Assembly (NCBI RefSeq): GCF_002127325.2
Contig: NC_035436.2
Span: 23,822,383-23,886,382, forward strand
Origin: Helianthus annuus
Taxonomy: Eukaryota; Streptophyta; Magnoliopsida; Asterales; Asteraceae
DNA length: 64,000 nucleotides
Direction of reading: 5' to 3'
Positions 33,401-44,810 of the stretch are shown piece by piece. The first letter of the stretch is position 1, and each line of letters starts with the position of its first letter. The translations under genes were made by a program, and so were the position numbers. Below the pieces are notes generated by a model. That model worked only from the letters and a program-made list of their open reading frames with translations, made no database searches and was not told where the DNA came from.

Positions 33401-35018
33401 TCTTCAACATCTGTTCAACCAGAAAGAGTTGAACATGAGGCAACGCCGTTGGATGGAAACATTGAATGATTATGATTGTGAGATCAGGTACCATCCCGGC
33501 AAAGCGAATGTAGTCACTGATGCCCTGAGCAGGAAAGAAAGGGTAAAACCTATTCGAATCAATGCCAAGAGCATTGAAGTCAAGAATAATTTGATTGAGA
33601 GGATATTAGCTGCACAGCGAGAGGCTGTGTTGGAAGCTAATTATCCTAAGGAAAAGTTAGGAGTAACTGAAGAACAGTTGACTCTTAGCAAGGATGGAAT
33701 CCTTAGATTAAACGGACAAATATGGGTTCCGATTTATGGAGGACTACGAGATGTTATCCTCCAGGAAGCCCATAGTTCCAAATATTCGGTCCATCCGGGA
33801 GCAGATAAAATGTATCAAGACTTAAAGGCAAACTATTGGTGGATAGGCTTGAAAAAGTCTGTAGCCGCCCATGTAGCAAAGTGCTTGACTTGTGCTCAAG
33901 TCAAAGCCGAGCACCAAAAGCCGTCTGGCTTGCTACAACAGCCTGAACTTCCTGGGTGGAAGTGGGAATGCGTAACTTTGGACTTCATAACCAAGTTACC
34001 CAAAACAAGGAAAGGAAACGACACAATATGGGTCATAGTCGATAGGCTGACTAAATCAGCTCATTTTCTACCCATCAAGGAGACGTATAGCTCCGATATG
34101 CTAGCCCAACTTTATGTTGATAAGATTATAGCCTTACACGGCATACCTGTGTCTATTATCTCCGACAGGGATACTAGATACACGTCTCATTTCTGGAAGA
34201 GTTTCCAACAATCTTTGGGCACGCGTTTGAACTTCAGTACGGCTTACCATCCACAGACGGACGGTCAGAGTGAGCGTACTATCCAAACGCTAGAAGACAT
34301 GCTTCGTGCATGTGCGATCGATTTAGGTGGTAACTGGGATAAGAACCTACCCCTAATCGAATTCTCCTACAATAACAGCTACCATACCAGCATAAAGGCT
34401 GCGCCTTTCGAGGCATTATACGGTAGGAAATGTAGATCGCCTGTTTGTTGGGTGGAAGTGGGAGAGGTCCAATTATCAGGACCGGAGATAGTTTTCCAGA
34501 CAACGAACAAGATTGTCCAGATTCGGGAACGTCTCAAGGCTGCCAGAGATAGGCAGAAAAGTTACGCTGATCCGAAGCGTAAGGATTTTCACTTCGAGGT
34601 GGGTGAAAAAGTATTGCTTAAAGTATCACCCTGGAAAGAGGTGATGCGTTTCGGCAAGAAAGGCAAACTGAGTCCGAGATACATAGGACCTTTTGAGGTC
34701 ATTGAACGTGTCGGGTCAGTTGCCTATAAGTTGAACTTGCCTGAAGAGCTCAATGGAATTCACAATGTGTTCCACATCTGCAATCTCAAGAAGTGCTTCG
34801 CCGATGAATCATTGGTGATCCCACACACAGATGTGCATATAGATGAGAGCTTAAAGTTTGTAGAGAAGCCTTTGTCGATTGAAGATCGACAGGTGAAAAA
34901 GCTTCGAAGAAAACACGTACCGATTGTAAAGGTCAAATGGGATGCTCGTAGAGGTCCCGAATATACGTGGGAAGTCGAAGCCACAATGAAAGAAAAATAC
35001 CCTTATTTATTTGAGTAA
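30471..35018 (+). pseudogene. Chromovirus gag-pol polyprotein, one nonsense codon in RT
   Basis: A single frame of 1516 codons from ATG 30471 to TAA 35016, broken only by TAA at 32643-32645 (codon 725), inside reverse transcriptase just before G-H-Y-E-F. Domains in order: Gag with W-L-D-E-M-D and A-W-W-R-A-L (about residues 90-230), a zinc knuckle [14 protein letters not shown] near 369, protease active site F-D-S-G-A-D near 430, RT (about 590-770) with catalytic F-I-D-D at 763-766, RNase H (about 850-970), integrase HHCC finger from His 1101 and catalytic D1171, D1232 and E1268 (D-x60-D-x35-E), a GPY/F-type [10 protein letters not shown], and a chromodomain-like C-terminus. All catalytic residues I checked are present. 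Apart from the one stop it looks freshly inserted. A frame-keeping gag-pol with no frameshift is normal for this lineage. Confidence 0.9.
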
Positions 35019-35040
35019 ATCTCGGGTCGAGATTTATTTT

Positions 35041-35053
35041 AAGGGGGTGAGGA
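35041..35053 (+). other. Polypurine tract
   Basis: AAGGGGGTGAGGA directly before the 3' LTR, the plus-strand priming site. It follows the gag-pol stop by 22 bases. Confidence 0.8.
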
Positions 35054-38000
35054 TGTAACACCTCGAATTTTTGTGTCCAATGATGTGTTAACACGTGTCA
35101 TTTGTTTACACGTGGCATTGATATTAAATAAAGGACTAATATTGACAAACCTTGAAAGTATATAAATTCGAGGGTTATAAATGTCAAACAAGGGTAAATA
35201 TACTGTATAGTAACCCTAAGTGGTGCTTGTACCTTAAAACGAATAAATCATGGATCGTACGGAAGCGAAACGCGGAAGAAAGTGAGAGATTACAAGGTAC
35301 AGGGGTTAACTGTGTCAACATGTTTAATTATACCTCTGAGTGACCCTTTAACGCTCCCGAGGCTTTGTAACAGTATTATACGCTCACTAGAATATACTGT
35401 ATAAATTCCGCGAAGTTCCGTTTTAAAACGAGAAAGTTATGATCGAATTCGTATGAGAAGGGTTAAAAGCGTCAACAATGAAAGTTAAGGCTTTCCGAAT
35501 AATTAATAAACTAACCGGGGACTTAGCAATACGGGTAAATAACTCGAGGCCCTTAGTTGTAAATAATCGAGGGCCAAATCGCAAAGTTACCCCTTCAAAC
35601 CCGAAAGGTCAGGTTAATAATTACAAAAGATTTCGTTATTAATTACCAGGATTTTGTCATAATTACCAAAGATTTAAAAAACCTGAAAATCTGACCTCTC
35701 GCGACCCGCGTTATGTTTTGGGTTAAGTTGAGGCGGGCCGCGAGCCACCTCTTATTCGCGTCTGATTTTTAAACATCAGGCGGCCCGCGTTAAAATGTGC
35801 CTAAACCTCCAGGCGGGCCGCGTGGGACGCCCAGATGCAGAAACTTTGGATTTTCATGCCTTTTGAGCTAGTGAACGATCAAACAACCAATAAATGAGGT
35901 ATGGGCGCCCCCTACTCGACCCATAGCACCATGGGACACCTGCCCATCATCCATGATCAGTGTAGACCAATGTGTAATGATCTAGAGGCATGTTGAGCAC
36001 TATAAATAGGCATGTTATGTGCATAAGTGAACTCACACCTCAAACACTCATCTCTGATCATTTCTAAGGCTCTCAAGTGCTCTTCTCTTGTTCTGAAACT
36101 TACTACAAGTCTCTGTAAGTATACCATACCTTCCATAGTTCTGTCTTTGCTTAGTTTAGCTTATAAACCCAACCGTCGTAACTAACGGTTGGCATGGCGA
36201 TAATTCACGAATGGTCCAGTGAATTGTCGAATCAAAAGTAGTTATGAGTTGGTATTCATGTGGGTAATAAACCCCTAAAAGGGTTTCCCCTGATCACCAC
36301 TCTAACTATGTCAAATGTCGAGTCAAACGTGCACACAAAAAGTCAACAGAAAGCTATATTAGCGATTCTTGTATAAATTGTAATGCAGATGATATGAAAC
36401 CTGTTTTGACACTTATAAAACATGATATTAAGTATATAAACTTGTCTACGCTCGTTTGAATCGACCATTTGCTATATTGACCCGGTTCGGAGCCGAATGT
36501 CGCAAAAGTTTGACTTTTGCATTGACTTCAGTTCTGACCCGTTTTAGTGAGGTATAGATATGCCTTAGGACTCTCTTAGGACCAGGTTATATGATGGTAT
36601 AACCCTCTGTGACCGGTTCATTGTTTGTCCGAGTCTTTTACGCATTTCCGTTAATCGCCTAAAAGTTGACCGTAACGGCCTTTTTAAAATAAAACAAGTA
36701 TTTCGGACGCGTGAATGGACCATAACCTTGCTTACTAAATTATAAGCATGTCCTTAAAGTTTCACGTCAATCCGAGGTTTAGAATGAGAGTTATGCTAAA
36801 AAGCGCAATTAAAGTAAACTTTAGTAATAAACGGCGCAATTAGCATAACGCCTATCTAAACCAAGATTTCGTCACCAAAACTTTTACCCACTGTTGTAAA
36901 ATAATATTTTTGGAATTTTAAAGATTTTTAATAATTTTTACCTTGCTCATAACCTGCGGTTATGGCTACGGTTCGGTAAATACCGAATATGCCCTTTTCG
37001 GCCAAAACTTGAATTCTACAAGGTCTTTTGACCCGATTCCAGTTGCTACTGATTTTAAATAATAAATAAAGTATTTTAGACTTTATAAACTATTCGGGAA
37101 ACTCAGATTTCCTGTAGAACTCGAAAAGCTCTTTAAAAGTCTTTAAAATGACCGAAAAACCCCTACGGGGCGATATATTAACTAAAACTCGTTATGGGCA
37201 TCACGGAAAGTATCCTACTGATACCACAACCTCTTTAAGGCATATTAACTTAGGAAACAAGCGTAGGACTCCTACGGTTACCCGTTGCGCCTATTGCGCG
37301 CACGATTCGGCTTATGAGACTAGTTTTCATAAATTAGCCGATATGGGTCAAACCATATTATTTTGACCCCGAAATCCAGAGTGTGAACCTTAAACCCATA
37401 TAAAACAAGTCTCTGAACTTGTTGGGTTAGAATCACACTCCATTCTCGGTTTTCGCCTTTTCGCGCGATTAAACCGTATTTATATTTCGGAACCAACCGG
37501 TCTAGGCTACGGCCAATATAAAGACCCGTTAGGATTCTAATAGGTTAATTAAAACCTTCGTTCCAGAATAGGAGCCCCAGTAAAAGCTATCTGTGACGTA
37601 ATCCATTAAGGAATATACTTGCAAAGGTAAATACTTTTAACTTATTTTCCCTATACGGGCTTGGGATACGGTATAATATTTACCGCTTGATTGAGCATCA
37701 TATCTTCCATCGCTTAGGTGGTTAATTGAATAATGTGATCGGCTCATTTAAACAGTCTTGTTACTTAAAAGACTTTGGGGGGTTAATGACCGTTGTCCCG
37801 GATATCCTTGGCATCATTTTACGAAATGGCCACGACCTCGACATCCCGGTGTAGGCGTACACCCGGTATATTATGTCGACATTATTATTATTAAAAGACG
37901 TAGCCGTTGGTTTTTTACACTACAGTTTTACGCAATGTGGTGTGTCTATTAATCTTTAACCCAGACAGGATCCGGGCTACTGAACGCATAAAAGGACATG

Positions 38001-38445
38001 TAATTCGTTCACAAGATTTTAATAATTTTCCCAAGTTATAAAAGAGTTTGTGCCTCGTGCATTCAAATCAATTTTTAATAAACATTTTTAAATGTGTCAG
38101 TTGAACGTATTTACCAGTGTAAACTGACGTATTTTCCCCAAAAGATTAAGTGCAGGTACTACACGAAATTTGGCTGGTAGTAGCTTCCTAGCATCACGAA
38201 TAGTCTCGCAAACTTGATGCTGTATCTGACTGAACAATACTTTATTTTATTTATGATCCCCTGTGGATACAATTCGACTTCTGTAATACACTTGATATTA
38301 CATTCAAAAGGTTGAATTATATTTATCTTTATGCTTCCGCTGTGCATTCATATAATTGTGTGGTTTGACTATATTGTTGCCAACTACGTCACGGTAATCC
38401 CCCACCGGGCCCACCGGTGATACACGTGGAAATCGGGGTGTGACA
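35054..38445 (+). repeat. 3' LTR of the chromovirus (3392 bp)
   Basis: Same termini and layout as the 5' LTR, TATA box at 36001-36008. Longer by 15 bases net: it has AAGTATCCTACTG near 37205 and three extra bases near 36850 that the 5' copy lacks, and one fewer T near 37915. Followed by the CCAGG duplication at 38446-38450. Confidence 0.93.
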
Positions 38446-38704
38446 CCAGGCTTCTCTCGGGTGCCAGGCTTCTTTTCTTTTGGACCACCGGTTTGACATC
38501 CGATGGTATTCTTAACTCGTGTTCAGCAATGTTTCGGGGGATCTCAGTCATATCTTCAGGACACCAAGCGAACACATCACTGTGATGTTTCAGCAACTTT
38601 TCAAGGTACGAAAGAGTCTCCTGGGAAAGGCTGGGGTTGACCCTTATTCGTTGCTCAGGGTATTTAGGGTTTATGACTAACCCTTGTTTATCCTTTTCAC
38701 TGTT
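38446..38704 (-). pseudogene. Outer Tat element: protease-RT linker and RT start
   Basis: Minus-strand frame following the protease, open from 38704 to the insertion point. It carries Y-P-E-Q-R-I-R-V, then L-L-K-H-H-S-D-V-F-A-W and V-Q-K-K-R-S-L-A-P-E-R, the usual segment before plant gypsy RT. At 38446 the frame meets the chromovirus and resumes, in phase, at 24665 with A-A-C-Q-E-V-E-K-L-V. This in-phase join confirms that the chromovirus landed in an already placed Tat element. Confidence 0.8.
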
Positions 38705-39664
38705 TTAACTTTCACCCTCGATCATGTAAGCTTCCTGAGAGGGTTGAAGGGTTGCTATCCCTCTTTCAGTAGGGAATTTGACTGTGCCATGGCCGACGGA
38801 CACTGCCATGTAAAATGCACATTGTCCGGGCCTCCCTATGATTACGTCATAGTTTGAAGGGATGTTGATAACCACAAAGGTTAGTGATCGGGTTCTTTCT
38901 TTCGACCCTTCGCTGAAACGAACATTAAGGGTTATCTGCCCCAAAGGCTTCAGGGTTATATCGGCGATACCTTTTATGGTGGTTCCGGAAGGTTGAAGCC
39001 TTGAACGTTCCTCGTCGCTTAAACGATTGAAGAATTTCTCGAACATGATTTCAGTGGCTGCTCCCGTGTCTATGTATGCTTTACATGTTTGTAGTGTACC
39101 CACGGTGGCTTCAACCACAAGGGGACTGGGAAGTGGGTCCTTCCTCGTTGGGGGAAAGTAGACACACTGAAGCTCCCAGGCTTCCAACCGCTGCTTCTTG
39201 TGAGGAACCTTTTCATCAGAATACACCATGTTTACTTCCTTTCCTTTGCCTTCAGCCATCTTGTCTCGAACCCCTTTTACCAAATGGGCGAACTCCCCTG
39301 ACTTAACAGCCTCTTCAATTCTCTTTTTTAGTTGGAAGCAATCGTTGGTGTGATGTCCCTTTTCTTCATGGAACTCACAGAATTGCGTGGAGTTCTCATT
39401 TTTTCTGCTTTTGGGGAGAGGCCTGGGAGGTCTAAAGTTTTGTTTGACTTCTTCCGTTGCCAGGATTTCTTGAGGGGTTTTGGTGAGGGGAGTGAAACTC
39501 ATACCTTTATCTCTGCCTGAAGGGTTTCGACCTTCAACCCTTCGAGGGTCTGAACCCTTTGGGCGCCTGTCGTAAGAGTTGAAGTTTCCTCTCTTTCTGG
39601 CTGGGCTGTTGCTTCGCCAGCCAGACCCTCTTTTCCTTTGTTCCTTGATATCTACAGCCTCCTA
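38705..39664 (-). pseudogene. Outer Tat element: zinc-finger and protease region
   Basis: Minus-strand frame between two stop codons (TAG at 39664-39662, TAA at 38707-38705). It starts in an Arg-rich linker, then C-E-F-H-E-E-K-G-H-H-T-N-D-C (a C-x2-H-x4-H-x4-C-like knuckle in the usual plant gypsy position), then aspartic protease with Y-I-D-T-G-A-A and I-I-G-R-P-G. It is in the same frame as the gag part before it and the RT part after it, so both stops look like point nonsense changes in one polyprotein. Confidence 0.8.
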
Positions 39665-41002
39665 TCCCCGAATGTGAGCTTCGGCCCTTTCAAGGGCTTC
39701 CTCCAAGGTTTTGGGCAGAGATTTGTTGAAATCTCGCGTGAGGTATTTAGAGGTTATGGCGTTCATAAAGCCGGCCACTCTCATTTTCTCGTCAGCCCCT
39801 ACATAGGTTAGTCCTTCTTTCTTGTATCGTTCGATGAATGCTCGAAGACTTTCATCGTCGCGTTGTTTTATTTGGAAGATTACTGTTGCGTCCTTGACGT
39901 ATCGCCTTTGTTGGGAGAAGTTTGCCAGAAAACCCCTGCTGAGATCATCAAAGCTTCGAATGCTTTGAGCAGGTCGGTCGTTAAACCAGATCCTGGCGGA
40001 TCCAACAAGAGTCTGCATGAACATTAGGCAACATTCAGCATTTGACCATTTTTCTATTCGAGCAGCACCAGTGAAGATCTGGAGGTGATCATCGGGATCT
40101 TCAGTCCCATCATACGTTCTAATGTGGGTTGGCATCTTGATTTTTGATTGAAAATCATAATCGGCTATCTGCCTTGAGAAGCATGAAAGGTTGCTTGGCT
40201 TATAGGGTTTAGCCAGGTCTTCTTCAGGTCTTGTATCCACATTGTGACTATTGCCATGATTTCCCTGAGTGGCTAGCACTTGATTAATGAAGTGTTGCCA
40301 TGGAAAGTTGGCCATCATCTGGGACATCATGTTGGGTATGAGGTTGAAACCCTGAAGGCTTCCTGGACCAACCGAGCAGTTTACCCCGAGAGGGGTGCTA
40401 GTAACAGCACTTCGTGCTAAAGGGAGCACGGACAGAGCTTGCTCCCATGTGGTTGTTAAAGAAGCTGGATAGCTTGTCACCGGGGACTGTAGGAGCTGGT
40501 CAAGCATTAGCTCATGTCCCAGAGGAGTGCCACTAGTAATTGGTTAGGAAGAGAGAATGGGATGAACCGTTGGATTTGTCATAGTGGATAGATAAGGATG
40601 AGGGTTTGAAGGGTTGCTAGGACCAGCCTCACTTCTCGTGGCAAAAGGAGGTTGAGGTGGTCCGGGAGACAGCGTTGGCTCAGGTTCGTCATAATCTAAA
40701 CGAATCCTTACCCCCTTTTCCCTTTCTTTACTCACATGCTGGTTAAGAAGTGACCTTAACTCGAGGAAGTTATTAGCGACCCCCTCGGGGGTAAGTTCAA
40801 CACGCGCTGGGGTGTCTGACACACCGACGTTGGGAGACGGAGCCCCGGATCTGGATGGGGTAGGCGTGTTGAAGGTAAGGAACTCGGGTGTACTCCCCGG
40901 AGTTGAAAACGGTGTTGTTATAGCCGTATGAGCTTGACCACCACCCGGGGTAGAAGTGTTAGGGATCTGGTTCACTTCTCCCGGGGATCCACTTTCTGAC
41001 AT
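39665..41002 (-). pseudogene. Outer Tat element: gag
   Basis: Starts at ATG 41002-41000, 58 bases after the primer-binding site. The first 152 residues are Pro/Thr/Ser-rich and end at TAA (40546-40544). The same frame then continues through a retrotransposon Gag core with M-P-T-H-I-R-T-Y-D-G-T-E-D-P-D-D-H-L, W-F-N-D-R-P and F-S-Q-Q-R-R-Y, to TAG at 39664. This is the matrix/capsid-like part of a Ty3/gypsy Gag. The TAA at 40544 disables the full protein. Confidence 0.82.
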
Positions 41003-41060
41003 GGTGATCTCAAGTGAAGAGAGCTACACTACTAGGTCTTTTTGAGAAGAAATAGTGGCG

Positions 41061-41080
41061 TGGCCCCACGGTGGGCGCCA
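41061..41080 (-). other. Primer-binding site of the outer Tat element
   Basis: On the minus strand TGGCGCCCACCGTGGGGCCA begins 3 bases inside the 5' LTR boundary. The TGG start and the position fit a tRNA 3' end; the exact tRNA was not identified. Confidence 0.7.
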
Positions 41081-41083
41081 ACT

Positions 41084-41698
41084 TGTTGATGCAACAAACA
41101 CTAGACCGAGGATGGTAGCTGAGTCGGTTAGGCAAAAAGGCTGAAGGGTTCAGTTTTGCCTAACGCAGGTCGCGGGGTCCCCCCACGTTTTGCAAAATGT
41201 GGAAGGAGGTTCACTAGTATGTAGTTGTTGTTTGCTTTGAGGTTCTTTCTCCGAGACAAGCTCGAATCCAGAAATGAAAGCAAACAGAATGTATGTGGTG
41301 AATATGACAAGGAGTAACTTGGAAGCAAGTACTCTTATGAATGACCAGAGATGAAGGAATCTTTCTCCGGTTTTTAAATGTCTTTTTGAAGTGGAAGAGT
41401 TGTCTTCTTATAGGGGAAGACATCTCCTTAAATGGTATGTACAAGACTAGTGGAACCTGTTTGCCGTCGAGGGTTTCCCCTTTTGGGGTTGAAGGCTTTG
41501 GACCCCTGGGTAATAGCATGTATTGCAGACCTGCTCTGTTTTTGTGAGCGTGGGTTGGTGGACTGAGCTCGGATGTGATTGATTACTGTTCCCTTTTCAC
41601 TTTTCCCACTTCACAGCTTTTTAACCCTTGAACCGTTTAACCTTTTAAGCACTTATATGTTTGGTTACTTTATTTGTTCTTGGGCTACCCCGTCATCA
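41084..41698 (-). repeat. 5' LTR of the outer Tat element (615 bp)
   Basis: On the minus strand it starts TGATGACGGGGTAGCCC and ends ...GCATCAACA. It is the only LTR of this element in the window. Short tracts such as GGTTGAAGG resemble words in the 3' untranslated region at 20.8-21.6 kb. Confidence 0.75.
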
Positions 41699-41992
41699 AA
41701 ATCAATTATATCATGGAAACTCATTTTCATGATGATTGGAGTTAGAACTAGGTGTGGGTGGCTCCACATACGAATATTATAAACAATATGCATCCTTTGC
41801 AACAGATGTGTAATTTACAAAAATAGTACATGTATGCATTTATTTAAGCAAGTATTTACTCAAATTATTTATGTATATATTTCAGTCAAGTTGATCCAAA
41901 AGTGGTGTCCTTTTCGCTGTTAACCAGCTCCTAAGTAGATGAGTCGAGTTGGCACATATTTTTTAGTTGATTCTTCTTCCTCTCGACACACA
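41699..41992. other. Intergenic gap
   Basis: A+T-rich flank of the Tat element; nothing recognised. Confidence 0.4.
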
Positions 41993-42000
41993 CATACTTA

Positions 42001-42706
42001 TAGGCCTGTAAATGAACCGAACGAACACGAACATATAATCGAACACATTTTTTTGTTCGTGTTCATTCATTAAGAAAACGGACATGTTCGTATTCGTTTA
42101 TGTTCGTTCGTTTAAAGTCTAAACGAACAGTTCACGAACATAAACGAACATAAACAGAAAAAATATTAACCGAATAAATTTGAATAAACATAAATTAACA
42201 TGATTAAACAAACATAAACGAACACAAATGAACGTAACTGAATAAATATAAACAAACACGATTTAACATTAGTGACAACAAACAGACAAGTCTAATATAT
42301 TATAGTTCTTCCGAAAACACATCTAAATTAGGGTTTATGATACTAAATTTAAGTAGTTTTTTTATATAAATATTAAGTGATCAGTTACGATATAAGAAAA
42401 AATAAAAAATTTCTTTTTTTATTACTAGAAAACTTAATTACTAATTAGTTATATTTATATAAGTAGTTAGAAAACCTAATATTTATATAAAAATAACTAT
42501 TTATGTATTTACTAAAACATAAACGGACATTCACGAACATAAATGAACGAACATTCACGAACATAAATGAACGAACATAAACGAACGTTCACGAACATAA
42601 ATGAACGAACACAAGGTGTCTTCATGTTCGTTCATTTAATTAAACGAACTTCCCGCCGAACAAGTTCACGAACAGTTAATGAATGTTCAGTTCGTTTACA
42701 GGCCTA
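42001..42706. mobile_element. hAT-like MITE rich in AACGAAC words (706 bp)
   Basis: Ends TAGGCCTGTAAATGAACCGA and the complement of ...TTCGTTTACAGGCCTA, with a perfect 8-bp repeat CATACTTA at 41993-42000 and 42707-42714. Subterminal DNA is dense in GAACGAACA, AACATAAACG and TTCACGAACA. Non-coding. Confidence 0.85.
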
Positions 42707-42714
42707 CATACTTA

Positions 42715-43760
42715 GAATGTTGCTATCACAGGCTTGCGAAGGAAAGCTTCTTTTGTGGATCATGGAAAGTAAAGCCATTAGCTAAAGAAATTAATATTGA
42801 TTTCTAAAATAAATATGTTCTTTGATCTTAGAAATTCATTTTTATTCTTTGAATGGTAATGAAATTTTAGACCTTTTGTTAATCAATCAGTTTGTATCAA
42901 TAATAATTTAATTTTCGGATTAAATTGTTTGATGAGACTTTAGGCATTCAATTTACACTTTGAGCAACTCTCAACCAATTCGAAGTTGGACTTGACTTGA
43001 TGTTCACATAGAATTACTACTACAAAATGTTGTTTTCATTAATCTTACAGCTTTAAAGATTCCATTTTATCGTCAAAGTCTTTGTTTGACCAAACAATTT
43101 TGTAGGTAGAGCCAAAGAAGTTTGCGATACTGGGAAATTCCAGATGAATATCGTAGGTGTGTTGACAATGACTGGAAAAGGGATTTGTGTTGGTCGAGTG
43201 ATCAAATATGTCATCTTCATCACAACCACTGTCAAATTTAAAACCCTTATGGGTTATGGAGCAAAAAAAACCCAATCTTGCAAACACTTGTACACAAGAA
43301 GCACAAAATTAGTCTAGGGGAAGTTTGGTGAACTTCCTTTATAATGTGGGATGGTGAACTTCATTTGTGAGAGTAAGTGTCAATTTATTATTGTTGTCAT
43401 AAGATTTAAAGTTTGAGAGGTAGCTTTTATCTTGTTTTAAATTGCAATGGGATTCTGACTCCATTAATTCTTATTGTCTTGTATTGAGTCTTGATGTTAT
43501 TTGCAGAAGTCTACATTTAAAGTGAAATTACATTGTTCTATTAAAATCATAGTGCTAGCTAAAAATTAATAATTAGTACTTAGTTTTTCATAGAAAGATT
43601 ATGGTAGTTCTCTATTACTATATTGGTAAATCTTTTTAGTCTTTCAACCTGGGGAAGTTTGGTTCGGCTAATTTGATTATGACAAACGTCAAAACAAAAA
43701 CCGACTCATAATTTTGGTTAATCGGTTACGGCTAAAGCGAACCATCGGTTATTTGTCTCC
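42715..43760. other. Intergenic gap
   Basis: A+T-rich. The only notable open frame is a minus-strand 80-codon stretch at 43045-43287, listed separately. No repeat was recognised. Confidence 0.4.
43045..43287 (-). other. Unassigned 80-codon open frame, possible gene scrap
   Basis: Minus-strand frame with protein-like composition, including G-C-D-E-D-D-I-F-D-H and Y-D-I-H-L-E-F-P-S-I-A-N-F-F-G-S, ending in a stop at 43045. I do not recognise the family. It may be a fragment of a host gene or chance. There is no supporting splice or promoter context. Confidence 0.2.
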
Positions 43761-43789
43761 CCCGCCATATCGCGCGGGCACCTTACTAG
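43761..43789 (+). mobile_element. Helitron-like 3' terminus
   Basis: Hairpin CCCGC...GCGGG (43761-43765 with 43774-43778), then CACCTTA and CTAG (43786-43789) followed by T. The best-formed plus-strand Helitron end in the window; no 5' TC end located. Confidence 0.5.
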
Positions 43790-44224
43790 TTATGATAATG
43801 GTAAACTACACCAGTATATTTTACGGGTTAATAGAAATCAATTTGGTTTTAACCGGCAAAAAGAAAAGAAGCAATAGTACAATACCCGTAAATTTTACTC
43901 TTAAATCTATATTATAAAACTAGAACCCTTAACTAATTAAGAAGAAACACCTTTATTACTGCTAGACTACAAGGTTTTGATTGTTGGCTTGCTAAACCTA
44001 GCTCTTTTAGGCTTTTAGCATTGTTCGTTTGTTTCAAATCATTATAAAAAACTTGTTATTTTTATATTCATACTACATATAAATATTAATGGGGAATTTT
44101 ATATTAGATGGATAAAGTACGACAGAAGAAATTACATTTTAAAATTGTCATCTACGTGTTTTATATTTTAAAATGCTCAATTACATCATCATAAGTAGTA
44201 TTATTGGCAAGTATCATTTTCTAT

Positions 44225-44810
44225 GACACAAAGTACACAAACTTAAAAAAATCTTTTCTAATCGGTATCCACTTGTACCAATGTAACATTTTTATTTGGA
44301 GGACGGAGATGAGTCAGATACCGACTTTGGTTAGTCTTTGGAACTGGAGGATACAAGTGGAAGACACGATAAGCCCTATGTGTGATTCCGGTGAAGAAAC
44401 GATGGACCATATTTTCGTATCTTGTATGATTGCTTCGATTATATGGCAACATGTTAGTGTGTGGTGTAGAGTTTAAAATGTTTACGCATTCTCAGTTAAA
44501 GACCTTCTGAAGTTTCATAACACGATGGGTGTGAGCGGGTTAGAAAAGGAGGTCATTCACAGTATCATCATCATTATGTGTTGGAGTATTTGGAGAGCGA
44601 GGAACTGGCTTATTTTCAACAACAAAGCGATAAGGGCCGAATATATTATTAGTGAGATCAAATCGGTTGGTTTCTTTTGGTTTAATAGTAGAAGCCGATC
44701 TCTTAGGGTAATTGGTGTAAATTTGTAATAATGTAATTTTTGTGTTTGTTTTGGCTGCCCCGGTTTGGGGTCTGCCGATTTCTACTAAAGTTCACCTTAA
44801 AAAAAAATAA
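44225..44810 (+). pseudogene. 5'-truncated LINE (L1-type) 3' end with zinc-binding RT domain
   Basis: A frame with N-I-F-I-W-R-T-E-M, then I-P-T-L, then P-M-C-D-S-G-E-E-T-M-D-H-I-F-V-S-C is the C-x2-C..H-x4-C zinc-binding region that follows plant non-LTR reverse transcriptase. It continues with I-I-W-Q-H-V-S-V-W-C, a TAA at 44474-44476, and in the same frame I-M-C-W-S-I-W-R-A-R-N-W-L-I-F-N to a stop at 44726. The 3' end reads GGGGTCTGCCGATTTC, then an A run at 44799-44807. RT proper and ORF1 are missing, the typical 5' truncation of target-primed insertion. Confidence 0.8.

Larger units (their letters stand above)
24666..38445 (+). mobile_element. Complete chromovirus-type Ty3/gypsy element (13,780 bp), Tekay/Del-like
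   Basis: Full structure with perfect CCAGG target duplications at 24661-24665 and 38446-38450: LTRs 24666-28042 and 35054-38445, methionine-initiator primer site, extra ORF, spacer repeats, gag-pol and a polypurine tract. The domain order PR-RT-RH-IN and the C-terminal [11 protein letters not shown]...Y-T-W-E-V chromodomain-like tail place it with the Tekay/Del chromoviruses. By eye the LTRs differ by about 25 substitutions plus three indels (13, 3 and 1 bases), under 1%, so the insertion is recent. Two nonsense codons in coding regions suggest this copy no longer works alone. Confidence 0.92.
20441..41698 (-). mobile_element. Outer Tat-type Ty3/gypsy element, split and 3'-truncated
   Basis: Read on the minus strand: 5' LTR (41698-41084), primer-binding site, a gag-protease-RT frame (41002-38446), then after the inserted chromovirus the rest of RT, RNase H, a second RNase H and integrase (24665-21673), then a 3' region with an oppositely oriented ORF (20441-20765). 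The second RNase H and the antisense 3' ORF are typical of the Tat lineage. No 3' LTR follows; the element stops inside the antisense ORF beside CslA pseudogene sequence. Its own sequence totals about 7.5 kb. Confidence 0.85.
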
